Under the pieces are notes generated by a model. That model made no database searches, had not been told where the DNA came from, and saw only the letters and a program-made list of their open reading frames with translations. Below are positions 1-11,900 of a stretch of DNA of 64,000 bases, piece by piece. This stretch comes from Epithemia pelagica. Its lineage: Eukaryota; Bacillariophyta; Bacillariophyceae; Surirellales; Surirellaceae. The DNA lies in the NCBI GenBank assembly GCA_946965045.2, contig OX337229.1:5890001-5954000 (forward strand). Direction: 5' to 3'. A program made the translations under genes and the position numbers. Position 1 is the stretch's first letter. Each line of letters opens with the position of its first letter.

Positions 1-1300
1 CCCGGTCTGGTCGTTCCGATACAGTGGTCATGGCTGTTGTGGTTGTGGTTGTGTTGCTGGTGGTACTTGCTTCCATTGCGCTACTGCTGCCACTGCTACT
101 CGCACTGCTGTTACTGCTGCTGGTGTGTGTCAATGCCGGGGACGAGGGACACACTTGAATGGACAAGGACGGCGATTCGTTCCTCGTACTACTCGTAGGA
201 GAATCATTGTTGGATGGTGGAACCGTCGTCGCAATACTACCTCCCATTGGTTCTTCGAATGGCGTAGTTGTCGTTGTGGTTGGAGGTGGTGGACCCACCA
301 AACGACAACAAGAAGTGGTGTTTGTAATGGTACAGGAGTCCCAAGGATGGCTGCTGGGTTCGGCATGATGATGCCAAAAGAGGGGTTGAAAGTGTTGAAT
401 CTTGGTGCGACAGAGGGGACAGGACAAACTCACACTCATTGTTTTGGGTGGTTCTGAGTGTGGTGACTGCTGCTGCTGCTGCGTTGGTGATGGTGCTGGT
501 GTCGGTTCGACTGTGGACAGTTGTTCTTCTTCAGCTGTTGCTGTTTCAGATGATGATGATGATGATTGTTGCAAGGGTTGAGAGGATGACGGCGATTCTT
601 GCAGTTGTTCTAGTGCTGCTTGTGGTTGCTGCTGCTGTGTTGGTGCTTGTGGTTGTTCGACTGTGGACAATTCTTCTTCTTCTTCGGCTGCTGTTGCTGC
701 TGCTGTTTCAGATGATGATGATGATTGTGGTTGTGGTGGTTCCTCGGACACTGCAGCTGCTGTTGCTGTTGCTGTTGATGGTTCCGGTGGTGGTAACTCC
801 TGTGAGTTGACGACTGCGGTCGAGGGAGATTGCAATGGTGTAGTGGTGGTTGTTGTAGTGCTGCTGCTGCTTCGTCCAGTCATGAGAAGGAGACTGGGCA
901 ATCGTTGCCACCATTGAGGCGTCAAAAAGAGATTGTGGGAGGAGGCAGACGATCGTTGTCGCTGTTGTTGTTGTTGTTGTTGCAGTTGGAGTGTTTGGGA
1001 ATCCAGTTCGTGTTGTTGCCAGGCTTGAAAACAAGACACATGAAAACAATGGCCACAGGGATGAGCCATGCCAAAGGGAGCGGCTACCACTTTGGGGGAT
1101 GGTGGCGATTTGGTGGTAGTGGGAGGGGAACCAGTAGTATCGGTAGAAGTGACGGGTGCTTCCGTCTCCACGACAACATTGACCGAATGACCTTCCCTTC
1201 CTGCTCCGAGACACTGGGTGTTGGATAATGCATCACGACCTATATGGGGATCGACCAAGATGGATTGCAGACAAAAGATGCAATCGTCTCCTTCTCTCAT
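1..1300 (-). CDS. RING-H2 zinc-finger protein (likely E3 ubiquitin ligase), 3' end outside window
   Basis: The frame is open from an ATG at 1300 to the window edge; an in-frame TGA lies upstream, so this is the first usable Met. Metal ligands seen: C7 and C10 (DCIFC), then PCGHCFHVSC with C82, H84, H87, C90 and a Trp at 94, then CPLCR with C294 and C297. This is the C3H2C3 order of RING-H2 domains, which usually bind E2 enzymes in ubiquitin transfer. The domain is stretched: about 71 residues separate C10 from C82, and about 203 residues rich in Ser, Gln, Thr and Pro separate C90 from C294. A further low-complexity tail follows. The frame was checked at all three ligand clusters. It is divergent from the RecQ gene. 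E3 activity is inferred from the family; the loop lengths are unusual. Confidence 0.72.
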   Translation of the reverse strand, partial: MREGDDCIFCLQSILVDPHIGRDALSNTQCLGAGREGHSVNVVVETEAPVTSTDTTGSPPTTTKSPPSPKVVAAPFGMAHPCGHCFHVSCFQAWQQHELDSQTLQLQQQQQQQRQRSSASSHNLFLTPQWWQRLPSLLLMTGRSSSSTTTTTTTPLQSPSTAVVNSQELPPPEPSTATATAAAVSEEPPQPQSSSSSETAAATAAEEEEELSTVEQPQAPTQQQQPQAALEQLQESPSSSQPLQQSSSSSSETATAEEEQLSTVEPTPAPSPTQQQQQSPHSEPPKTMSVSLSCPLCRTKIQHFQPLFWHHHAEPSSHPWDSCTITNTTSCCRLVGPPPPTTTTTTPFEEPMGGSIATTVPPSNNDSPTSSTRNESPSLSIQVCPSSPALTHTSSSNSSASSSGSSSAMEASTTSNTTTTTTAMTTVSERPDR

Positions 1301-2023
1301 CGTGATGAGAATGATGAGATGACTGCCAGAATGAAATGAGAAGAGGAGGACTCTTTGTTGGTCTTTGGCAATCTCACACTCTCGAATATCAGAGGCAGAC
1401 AGAACGAATGTCGGTTGGATGGAGAGCCGGGTCACAACCACAGTTCTGTGGGCATGCTTGTTGTCGTCTCGCGGGGGGTCTTTCTCTCAACAAGAGAATT
1501 TCCAAACTCGAAATACTGGGGAACGGATGACAACGGATGTACCGGATCGATTCCAATCCTCGTTCCTCTGTCGTTTGGGGGATTTCACACTCCACCTTTC
1601 GATGACGGATGCGTGTCCACTAAAATATTCGTAACGGTGTCACCTTGGAGGATTGTCGTTGAAGAGAGCGAGAAGATCTTTTTTCGTCGAGCAGAACCAC
1701 CACAGAATTCCCTCCAATCACTCGAAATCGAATACCACAGAAAAAATGAAGGAATGAGAGGTGGAGAGGTGTCACAATTCCCACCTGCGCGCGGGCCTGT
1801 CGGAACCACGACCGAAATGACCCAGCGACCTTGAAGCGACTGCGGATCACCAGGGAAGCGCGCGTGGCATCCCACGCGCTCGCGCGTTCCGGATCCTTTT
1901 CCCAAAAACCCCAACCACAATGACAACCGGACCGTAGTGTACTTCGAGAACCAGGTAAGACGAAGAACGACACCGAGTCCAAGAAGAAGAAGAAGAAGAA
2001 GAAGAAGAAGAAGAAAAGCAAGA
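1301..2023. other. Intergenic, divergent promoter region
   Basis: This lies between the divergent RING and RecQ genes. I see no convincing gene. The only marked structure is the AAG repeat near the right end, listed separately. Confidence 0.5.
1981..2013 (+). repeat. (AAG)11 microsatellite
   Basis: Eleven uninterrupted AAG units end about 10 bases before the RecQ ATG, probably in its 5' leader. Reading on through it would give a run of Arg from a GTG codon, so ATG at 2024 was preferred. Confidence 0.85.
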
Positions 2024-5000
2024 ATGGTCCAGATGATTTGGTTGTGCCAACGACGACGACAACAACAACAACAGGCCGCCGTTGCTGTAAGAACCAGAGG
2101 GTTTCTCTCATCACAGGGGTGTTGTGGGAGCATGTTCCAAACCCTCCTCCTTTCGTATTCTTCTTCTTCTTCCTTTGTCGTATATCGATCCTGTCCTTTA
2201 CATCATCACCCAACTGTCTTACCAGTCCAAGCACCATTCTCTTCTTCTTCGTCTTCTTTTCGTCGTCGTCCTCGTGTTATTCCTACGGTTTCTCTCTACC
2301 CGGATCGTTCTCCTTGGTTTGGATGCACTCCAACACGCTATTATCGCTCTTCTTGGACGGATTCTTCTTCTTCTCGGAAGGATTCTTCTTCTCCCGATAA
2401 GCCGCCACGGGCACACGGTTCTCTTTCGGCCATGGGGATCGACACGTTTGAAGACAATGATGAATTTGGAGACGATGATGATTTGTTTCAAAATGTCGAT
2501 TTGGATCAATGGGAAGCCCAGGCCTATCAGCAACGAATGAGTACGGGTAGTGCGACTCCAGGACCTTCCACCACCAAGAGAACCCGAACGGAGGAGCCTG
2601 CCACGGACCAAGAGCATTCCACCTCTCTGTCTCCCAGTAGTAGTATAGGTGCTGCTACAGGGAGTGCTGCCATTCCGCAACAAGAACAACAACAAGAAGA
2701 ACCTTTGACAAAACGATCCAAGTCCACCACAAGACGAGAAGATCACCAGGTATTATTCGACGACAACATTAACGACACGGACGAGAAGGACGATTCCTAC
2801 CATGCCGTCTTGAACGAGTATTTTGGCTATACCAAGTTTCGACCGGGACAGTGGTCGGTTCTGCGAGCCATTGTCGAGGAACAACGCGATGCGGCCGTCT
2901 TTTGGAGTACGGGCAAGGGAAAATCCCTGTGTTTTCAAATTCCAGCCCTCCTTCCCAACAACGACGACCAGAACAACGAACAGGGACGGGTCGTGGTGGT
3001 CATTTCTCCCCTCATTTCTCTCATGCAAGATCAAGTGGACAAACTCAATGGACTCTGCATGGGCAGCGACCAAAGTAATAATACGAAGGTGGCCAATTAT
3101 TTGGGATCGGGACAAACCGATGACTCGGTTTACTCCCAGGCCATGCAAGGTGCCTATTCGCTCCTGTATGTGACACCGGAAACCTTTTGTTCCCATTCCT
3201 TTGTGCAACAATTGCAACAGATGCATCTTACTCGGAAACCCATTGCGCTCTTTGCTGTGGACGAAGCTCATTGTGTCAGTGAATGGGGTCATGATTTTCG
3301 ACCCGAATTTCGAGCCATTGGATCGACCCTCCGAGGCAGCAAGGCTGCTGGCGTCTTTGATCAAATTCCCATTTTGGCCTTGACGGCCACGGCCATTCCT
3401 CGAGTCCAACGAGATATTGTCGAGAGTTTGCACCTGCACAAAAATCCCTTGATTTCCGTCCAATCCTTTGATCGATCCAATTTGGTTTTGCAGGTTACCA
3501 AAAAGCCGCAGGGTGGTGTGCCGGCCGCCTTTCGGCCTCTCCTGGAACAATGGTCGTCCTCCAAGGCAGCGGACCGGCTGGTGAAACCCACCATTGTCTA
3601 TGCTCCCACACGGGCCCAAGTCGAAGAAATTGCCAGCTTTTTACAACACAATCTGCCATCGACCAACAGTACCAACCAAAAGCCGGTCACCATTGAGGCC
3701 TATCATGCCGGCATGACGCCGCAAGATCGGCATCGAATTCATACCAACTTTTTGACGGTACGTGTTTGCATATGATTTTGTGGTTGGTCGTTGGAATCCT
3801 TTCAATACAAGATCTTACTCTTGTTCTTGTTTTTTTTTCTAACATAGGGCCAAACCCAAGTGATTGTGGCAACGGTGGCCTTTGGGATGGGAATTGAGTA
3901 AGTCAATCGGTTGCATGTCTTTTTGAATCTTTGTCGTCGCTACGAGTTTCTCACAATAGGACTAAATCTGTCGCTTCGTGCAATGCTTGCGTGTTTCTCT
4001 GTTTATTATAGCAAACCCGACACTCGAAACGTGATTCATTACGGTCCTCCCAAAACCGTCGAAGAGTATTTCCAACAAATTGGTCGAGCGGGCCGTGATG
4101 GATTGGAATCCCATTGCCATTTGATGGTGAGTGAATCCGACTTTGATCGCTATCATACCGACTTTTACTTGGGACAATTGCAAGGACCTGCTCGAGAGGC
4201 AACAGTCCAAAGCATTCAGGCGTTGCGAGAGTATGCCCTCGACTCGGAAGGGTGTCGACGCAAACTCTTGCTGGATTACTTTGGTCAAGCCTCGCCCTTT
4301 GGAGAACGCTGTGGGACCTGCGACAATTGTCAGAAACAAGCCAAGTTTGGTGCCGATGCGACGCGGGACTTTGGACCCCTGGGTGCCCGTCTCGTCTTGT
4401 GTGCGGTCGATTCCTTAAAGTCTCAGGGCATGACTCCACTTGTCAAGGTCATGACGGGCAAGCCCGTCGAAGACTATCGATACAGCGCCCCCATAAACAC
4501 GGCCACCAAGGCTATGGAGAAGTGGGCCCACCAGGTTCCAAAAAATTACCCCAAACAAGCCTATCTGAAAGAACTGATTTCGACCCTCGTTAGCAAAGGG
4601 TACATTTCCGAATCCACGAAACATGCAACTGTGGGAGGCAATTACCAAACCAGTTGGACGGCCTACGAACTGACACGGTATGGTCGACAGGCGTTGTACA
4701 ACACCTCAACGCCCATTCACCTTGCCGTGCCGGATACGGTTCGTCAGGTGGAACAAAAAGAAGAAGAACGACGACAAAAAGTCTTGGCCAAACTGGAAGA
4801 ACGAGGCATTTCTCGCGACAAGGTTCCCTTGGAGGAAGCCAAAACGGGCGATGGCGAAGTGTTGCGGGCCTACGAGAAGTGGTTTTCCTATTCGGAGAAC
4901 TGTTCCAATCCAGACCGGAAAGCTCAATTGCAGAAACTCAGATCTACCATTGAGCAATGGCGGTCCTCGACAGCCTTTCGACACCGCATGGCGCCAGGAT

Positions 5001-5813
5001 CCGTGTTGGCCGATCACAAACTCTTTGCCTTGGCCTACACGCAAGCAACTCTGCCACGAGGGCAACACTTGGATGCTCCGGCTCTAGTGGCGACAGGAAT
5101 CCGAAGCAAGGAATTACCCGCCTTGGTGGATCGAATTGGTGAGTAAGCAGTGGCAACGTGTGTGACCCTTCTAGGTAGTTGGTTTCATTGAAACATCAGC
5201 AGTCTCACATTTTTATCCTTGTTTCGTTGCAGCACAATGGGTTGAAGAGGCGCAGCCTGCTTTGTCAACCAACGAAGGAACAGGAGATGAGCCACAAATG
5301 GTGTTCTCCTCAAATATTCAACAACCGAAATGGAAATATGCAATTTACAAACCTCAAAAGAAAACTGGAATTCCTGCTTGGGAGGCTTCTTATCGTCGTT
5401 TTGCAGCGGGCGAAAGCCCGGAAGCCATTGCTATGAATCCTGCCAGTGGAAGACCCATCCAAGCCATGACAGTCGTCAGTCACATTTTTGACGCCATGCT
5501 TCAAGGTTACGAGGTGGATGCCCGTCGTCTTGTCAAACTCTCGCCCCCTCCCAACGAAGGCGAGTGGCAACGGCTGGAACAAGCCGAAGCAACGACTGGT
5601 ATGAATGTGGCAGGGGACCCCGATACATCGGGCATGAACAATGAAAAGTTCTTGGTAACGGACTTCTTGAAACCAATTGTGGATTCTGCGAGCAAGGAAT
5701 ACAAAGAACGTTCGGAAGAGGAACGCAAGGAATTCTTCTTTTGGTGCGGAAAGGTGAAATGGTACATGCATTTCAAGAGACTGGGCTATACACCCACCTT
5801 TACATCGGTTTGA
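2024..5813 (+). CDS. RecQ family DNA helicase, WRN-like (four exons)
   Basis: Exons are 2024-3757, 3848-3897, 4012-5138 and 5233-5813; all introns are GT-AG and all phases agree, giving 1163 residues. Motifs seen: Walker A STGKGKS near residue 296, DEAHCVSEWGHDFRPEF near 413, GMGIDKPD built across an intron, QQIGRAGRDG near 617, and the RecQ zinc site (CRRKLLLDYF ... CGTCDNC). An HRDC-like segment follows, then a C-terminal helix-turn-helix (SYRRFAAGESPEAIA). This is the RecQ-RQC-HRDC-HTH order of WRN-type helicases, without an exonuclease. These enzymes unwind D-loops, forks and G-quadruplexes 3' to 5'. The first ~110 residues are rich in Arg, Ser and Gln and poor in acids, as in organelle presequences. 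An alternative start is the Met at 2431 (MGIDTFED). Confidence 0.93.
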
Positions 5814-5945
5814 TCAAAGGGCAAAACACTTTTTCTCGCAGAATTCAAGGTTAGTGTCTGTGTGAGAATGGGTGTCGTAATCTATCAAAATTGTGTCTAT
5901 AGCTTTAATATGAACTCAGGGTGTCTCTTGACTCGTTGATGTAGC

Positions 5946-8900
5946 TCATTTTCTAGCAGGTGATCCCCCCGGGACGGTGCTTTGTCGGGCAGCGGACGGA
6001 GTTCTCGAGGATTGGTTTTGTGGTGGGACAAATACATGCATTGCCGACTGAGCACGACCATCGGCTCGGACGGCAGACGGCGGGTACGGGTTGCTCGTCG
6101 AACGTTGGGCATGATTTGTTTGTGGGGTTGAGATTTGTCCAACCGACATTGCGGTTGGCGTGGGTCGAGTGGAGGTCACAGGTGCACTGTGCTGTCGTGC
6201 TACGGGGGCCATGGCAGATGATGGTGGCGAGCGAGATGGTCCACTTGACGATGCGGCAGCAGCAGCAGCAGCTTGTTGCTGTGCTTGATTGGCAAGGAAG
6301 CGATCGGATGCATCTAAAAATTGGAGCGGCCACATTTCCGTGCGACCACCAGTCCAGCTCGATGCAACCGACGATTGGACCGACTGCATGTGTGAGGGAT
6401 GGCTGTGTGCAATATTTGGGGAAGCGCCATCTGTTATTCCAGGAATAACACTTGGGCCACTTTGGAGTTTCTTTCTTGCTGAAGACATGGCACTGAAGGT
6501 TCGTCTTTTCCCGACAGTGGGTTCCGCCGACATGCTACTACTGCCATGGAGAAACCCAAGGTTGTCAACATCCGCGGCTGATGTTGTTACTTCGATATTA
6601 TCGCTTGGAACAATGGTCACAAGAACACTTGGTTTCTTACTTTCGGTACCTGTTTTCTCGGTTTTGTCTTTTGCATCACTCCCGATTATTTCATGCCGGA
6701 CATCAAGCGCGTATGATTCTGGGAATGTTACCGTGAAGGTCTCTCGTTGTCTCCTTTCCACCTTCTTCGCTTCCGTCCCCAATGACGAATCGTTGCGGGT
6801 GAGGATCTGCCAGTGTTCTTTGCAACTTTTGGAGGCACGGGGAAAACATTGACTGGCTTGAGGTTGTCTCGTGACAGTAACTAAGTCTTGTAGTCCACTA
6901 AGAGCACGCGAAGCTAGAGCCCAGTTGGTGCCAAAACGCAAAACGGTCTTCTTCAATAGGACTTCTTCTCTTGGAGTCCACGGGATAATTTGATCCTTGG
7001 AAGTGGGTGGAAGTTTGACACCCATAGGAAGAGTGACTCCAACGCTGGGACGTGGTGGAGCTGTTGCTGTCATACCTGAAGGCAGGTACAGAAACCCCGA
7101 GTTAAATGGTCCGAAATCCACACGACATGGAGACGATAGTGATCGACGTAGGTCAGAACTTTGTGCATGTGAAACTTCAATGGCCTCGTCTCCTGTTTTC
7201 GAATCTCTACTCTTTAGTCGTTTTACAACGCTTGTCCACAGTGCCGGGTCGCCCTGGAAATCGTTCCTAAAAATCTGAGAACGACCGAGGGGCTTTGAAA
7301 CAGCAAGCGGAAGACCAGGTCCTGACTCGTATGCACCCCCTGCTTGCCAACACAGACGAGACAATCTATGTGATAACTTGTTTCTCAACCGAACAGCAGC
7401 AGCTCGAAAAGGAGCGGCATCAAAGAGCGTAGCACCATGTCCATACTGACGGGAAGCTGCAATGAGCCGGCTGCGATGCAAGTCTTTCGTTTTTGAAGCA
7501 TTTCCGGAATTACCGAAAACAGCCATGGCAGCAGGCCTAGCAGGGTTTTGGTCTACACCACTTAAGGGTCTTGCAACAATAGATGTCTCTCTCGACGGAT
7601 CTTGGAACGCGTTTTTCTTTTGTCGGTCCCCTGATTCTACCCCATTTGACCCATACAACCCATTGCTAGCCGGATGGTAATGATTTGCAACAGGATGTGC
7701 CCATGGGGCGACAACATTGTTGAGATTGGGATGAGAACGGCCAGGTTGATAGACAGGCATACCCATTTGTCCACGCTGACGTCTTCGAGCAATGAAAAGA
7801 ATTAACGAGTTCGAGGCCCCTCTCGCATGGGAATCCAAATGTCGGCTTTCCTCGCTTTCTGAGTGGTCAATCGGATGAGCCCCAGCCTCAAAGTCGTCCA
7901 GTACGGCACTGCTGTTCGGGCGACTCTCAGCTAAGATCTGATTGGAGAAAACAGCCGAATCACGTGGCAATGGAATCGCCCCAATTCCGGCAAGCCCGTA
8001 ATCATCGGTAAGATCAAGAAGTACCGCAGCAGCGTCGTTCTTCAAAGAGTTCTCCTCTGTCACCAGTGGAGGATCATGAGCCGTCACTGAGGTATCCATG
8101 AACTCTCCACCAGCCAGCTTGAGTTTCTTCACTGGAAGCCCATCTATCAACGGTCGAACTCGTTTGTTACGTGATTCTCTTGAGATCGGAGACGGAACAC
8201 TTTCTGGTGCCACAACAGCGGACTCGAGCAATCGCGGAAAGATAGGAGGAAAGTACACAAGTAGCTCCATTCCTTGACTCCCTTCGCTGGAAAGTAGTTT
8301 GTTTGACAATAGAAATGAAGACGCGTACACGTTGTGACTGATATCCGACAGAGCGGGGAATGCCGAATCGTCGTATTCCAGTAGACCTCCGGCAAGGGCT
8401 TCTACCGTGGGTTCCTTCTCCTCTTTTTCAGCGACACTGACAGTCTCACTTCCAGACATTTCTTGCCATCCAACGGGTTGATGAGAAAGTGGCACAACCA
8501 GCTTTTCAGACGGTTGTCCTTCATCACCTTCGACGTGCGTGTCAAGGCGTCGTGCAAATTGTGCCACTGGCGAAACGTTCCAACCAGAGGAAAACTCAAC
8601 ATCAAAGTCGTTTGGAAATGGCGGCACAGAGCTTGTACACTTTATACAGGAATCCACCAAATGAAACGAGAATGCCGACGATTCCCCTTCACTCTTGGAC
8701 AAATTCTTCATTATGGACACTTGGGATTCGACAGTAAGGGACCCAGAAGAAGACGGGAGAAACAGTGGCCCGGAGCTCCTCCCAAACAAAGGCCGACATG
8801 ACAACTCATTGCAAAGCACTTTCTCTAGATTTTCGTTGCTCCACGCAAAGAGACCTTTCCCGGGAAACAGGTGTAATCCTTCGGAGGAACCTGAGCTGAT

Positions 8901-11900
8901 CCAGTTGTTGTAGACAACCGACTCTTCAGAAGAACGAAGATTTTGAGGTGGTTCCAAAATACCAAAGGCATTGACTGGCCACGGCAATTTGAAGTCCTTC
9001 ATCGATGCATGAGTCCCATTGTCTGAATTGGTAACACAAAAGTTCTCTTCGCACGAATTCTGGGAAATGAGACGAAGCACACGACATTCTCCTTGTTGCT
9101 GCTCATTGGCAAACGAAACACGCGAAAACAGTGACCGCATCAAAAGGTCTCCCCGTCCACTCCAGTCCTCGTCAACCACCACCACCAAGTTTGCCGATTC
9201 TACGCCAAGGCCACCATGATTGCCAGCGACTGCAATGGGCGAAGCAACCACGACATTCACCATCCGTGAGGATTCTGAAATACGATCATTGAATCGAGAA
9301 AGGACACGCTGTGTCGCTAGCCACGCAGCAGTGCTCCCATTGCGGTGAATCGCACCATGGTAGCTCAACAGTACTTCGTGGCAGACACCCAGAGCTCCAA
9401 GCAGAAGGGACACCAACAGCTGTACTTCCGGCAAAACTGCAAGAATGGCTACCTTGATCGGCCCATCCGATTGCGACTCTTTCTCCGAGGCTGCTCGTTG
9501 GGGAATTTCGGCTGATTCGTGGATTTCTGGTTCCAACGTGACGCCCCCATCCTGCACGAGAATTCGAGACAGTTCCCGAAACTTTCCCGAGCCCTTCAAT
9601 ATGAAGGATGCCAGTTCCGCGTCGGGTTGAGAGCTTGTGGATTTTTCGAGCGTAGAAAAGGAATAATCCAATAGCTGTTGTCGCACCGGGAAGGAATCCA
9701 AGACACTTTGCGCATCCGCGTGTGTGCAAATCCTTCGCAACCGCATGAGAGCTTCGGCAATGCCCCGAAAGGCAAACTGGACCGTATCCACTTCCAAGCG
9801 TCGAGAAAGCGCTGTTTTGACGCTATTGCAGCAATATTCGTACGACGTCCGTTGCGTCGGTGTCATGTCACAGAGAACAATCTCGACTTGTGGTGTGACC
9901 TTGCTTTCGCTTACCAACGTGTAGGTTGTCATGTCGAGCATTTTACAAAACAAGCCTCGCACTCGAAGAAACTTGGAAGAGGTTCCGTCCCCACCACTCG
10001 TCGTATCGGCGGAGCGCTTGATATGACGACGAGCCCAGCCTAAAAGATTCTTTTTGGAAAATTTCCATTCGGTCGAAAAGAGTGCCGATCCATACAAAAA
10101 GGCGGCCCGTAAGGACAAATGTTCCAGTACCATTCGATCCGAGAAGCCGTCCAAGAGACCCAACAAATCCATCGAGCTGAAATGGTCCACAACGATGCGT
10201 CGAGCGTTGGACTTGAACACGAGCGAAACGATTCGTTCCCACCAATCGGTCGAGGCCAGCTCCTTGGGTGCCGACATGGACAGCAAGGAATGGCTGGAAT
10301 TCTCATGGGTATCCAGGTAGGTTGGGGGCCGCGATCCACGAAATCCTACCGGATACCGCGAGTCTACCACAATGGTTTGGAATTGTGAGAGGACGTCCTC
10401 GGTCATGGTTTTCAAATCACTGAAACTGCAAATGACCACGAGGGAGGACGTGGTCGTTCGTGCGGCGGCGGCCAAGGAGGAGGATAGTTTGGCCGACATG
10501 GGTACCGGAGAAACGCCTTCAAAGTAGTGGAGTTCATTCAACCACTTGACCAAACTGTCAGCGGAACACACTACGAGCTGTGGACCCAAACTCTTGTATT
10601 TCCAGAGAATCGCACACGTGCTAAAGGTTTTTCCCGAAGAGACGGGACCGGACAAGAGACATCCCACTGAATTCTTTTTCCAAAGGTCTTCCATAAAGCC
10701 AACTCCCGTGGCCTCGTGCGCAAAAAAGTCCACTCCGTACGATTTACTGGGTTTGGGTTCGGCCTGTTTGACCGCCAAAAGCAAGGGAATCAAATGGTCG
10801 AGCGTGTCGGAAATCTCATCCAGGTCTACATGTCTCTTTTCGGGAGACGACGATGTGGATACCACTGGAGCACTCGTTTCCGTAGTGTTGGTGTCGTCCG
10901 CAGTGTGGGTCTCTTTGGTGGGTGTTGTCGTTGTTGTGGTTGTTGTTGTTGCCTTTGTGGTCAGTTCCACAGGACGGTTCCCTTCCTTGGTCTCCTCCTC
11001 GGCGTCTCGTGTCGAGTCTCCCCGAAGAACGTCGTCGTCAGGATTGTCTCCCGTTTCTGGATCCTGATGCAGGGACCAAAATTGGGACACGAAGGAGGTA
11101 CACGTTTTGGCAATGTCACGCAACGTGTCCTCATTCTGGGAACGGTCCTCCTCTTCCTCCTCCAAGGCTGCAAATTTTCGCTTGCCATCCTCCGGTTCCT
11201 CGGTGTTGGTGGTGTTGGTTGTCGAGGGCAGTGCTGGTGATTCGGCCGGCATGGGACTCGTAGTAGTAGCAGTCGTACGATCTGGTATCGATTCCACGAC
11301 GGCGGTAGGGATTGCTGGTTCTTTTGTGGTTGTTGTTGTTTCGTCTTCTTCTTGTGGTGGTTGGGGAACCGGTTCGACGGATGCTGTTGTTGTCGAAACG
11401 ACTGTGGAGTGGACGACGCTTTGTGCCACGGCACGGGCCGTACAGAGTTTCCATTTGCGTTCTTCGATAAAATCAGTGGCCAGCCATCGCATTTCTTCCA
11501 AGAGGACATCCCACTGCGTGCGACGCCGTTGCGGCAGTCGCGGTGGAGGACTGACACCGTGCGTGCAAAAGTCCCGCACCCAGTCCGGACGATTCCTTGT
11601 CGTGGTGGTGGTACTGGTCGTCCCAGACGAGGAGTGCGGCGCTTCGGATCGAGTGTGCCGTTGTTGCGCCAGTTGGACGAGTTTGGTTTCCACTCGTTGG
11701 CGTCGTTCCCGGAGCGCAACGGCTTCGGGAAGGACCACCACGGGTGGTGTCGGACGTCGCATGGCAAGTCCCAAAATATTGTGGGGTGGAATTCCTCGAG
11801 GAGGAGGTGGTGCTGGTTTGGCGGAAGCTCGTGCCAGGGATGCGGAGGTCAAAAGACCCTGGGATGATGATTGCTGAGTTGCTGCTGATGGGTGTGGTGG

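Noticed and set aside
708-1214. 168-codon minus-strand frame starting MSRSRKGRS
   Set aside because: A shifted frame of the RING gene; the zinc ligands are all in the other frame.
1620-2237. 205-codon minus-strand frame rich in Lys, Val and Phe runs
   Set aside because: It reads the complement of the AAG repeat and of the RecQ start; no motif.
6250-6280. CAG run as a possible CRISPR or regulatory repeat
   Set aside because: It codes for an Ala run inside the large scaffold gene; no spacer-repeat pattern exists anywhere in the window.
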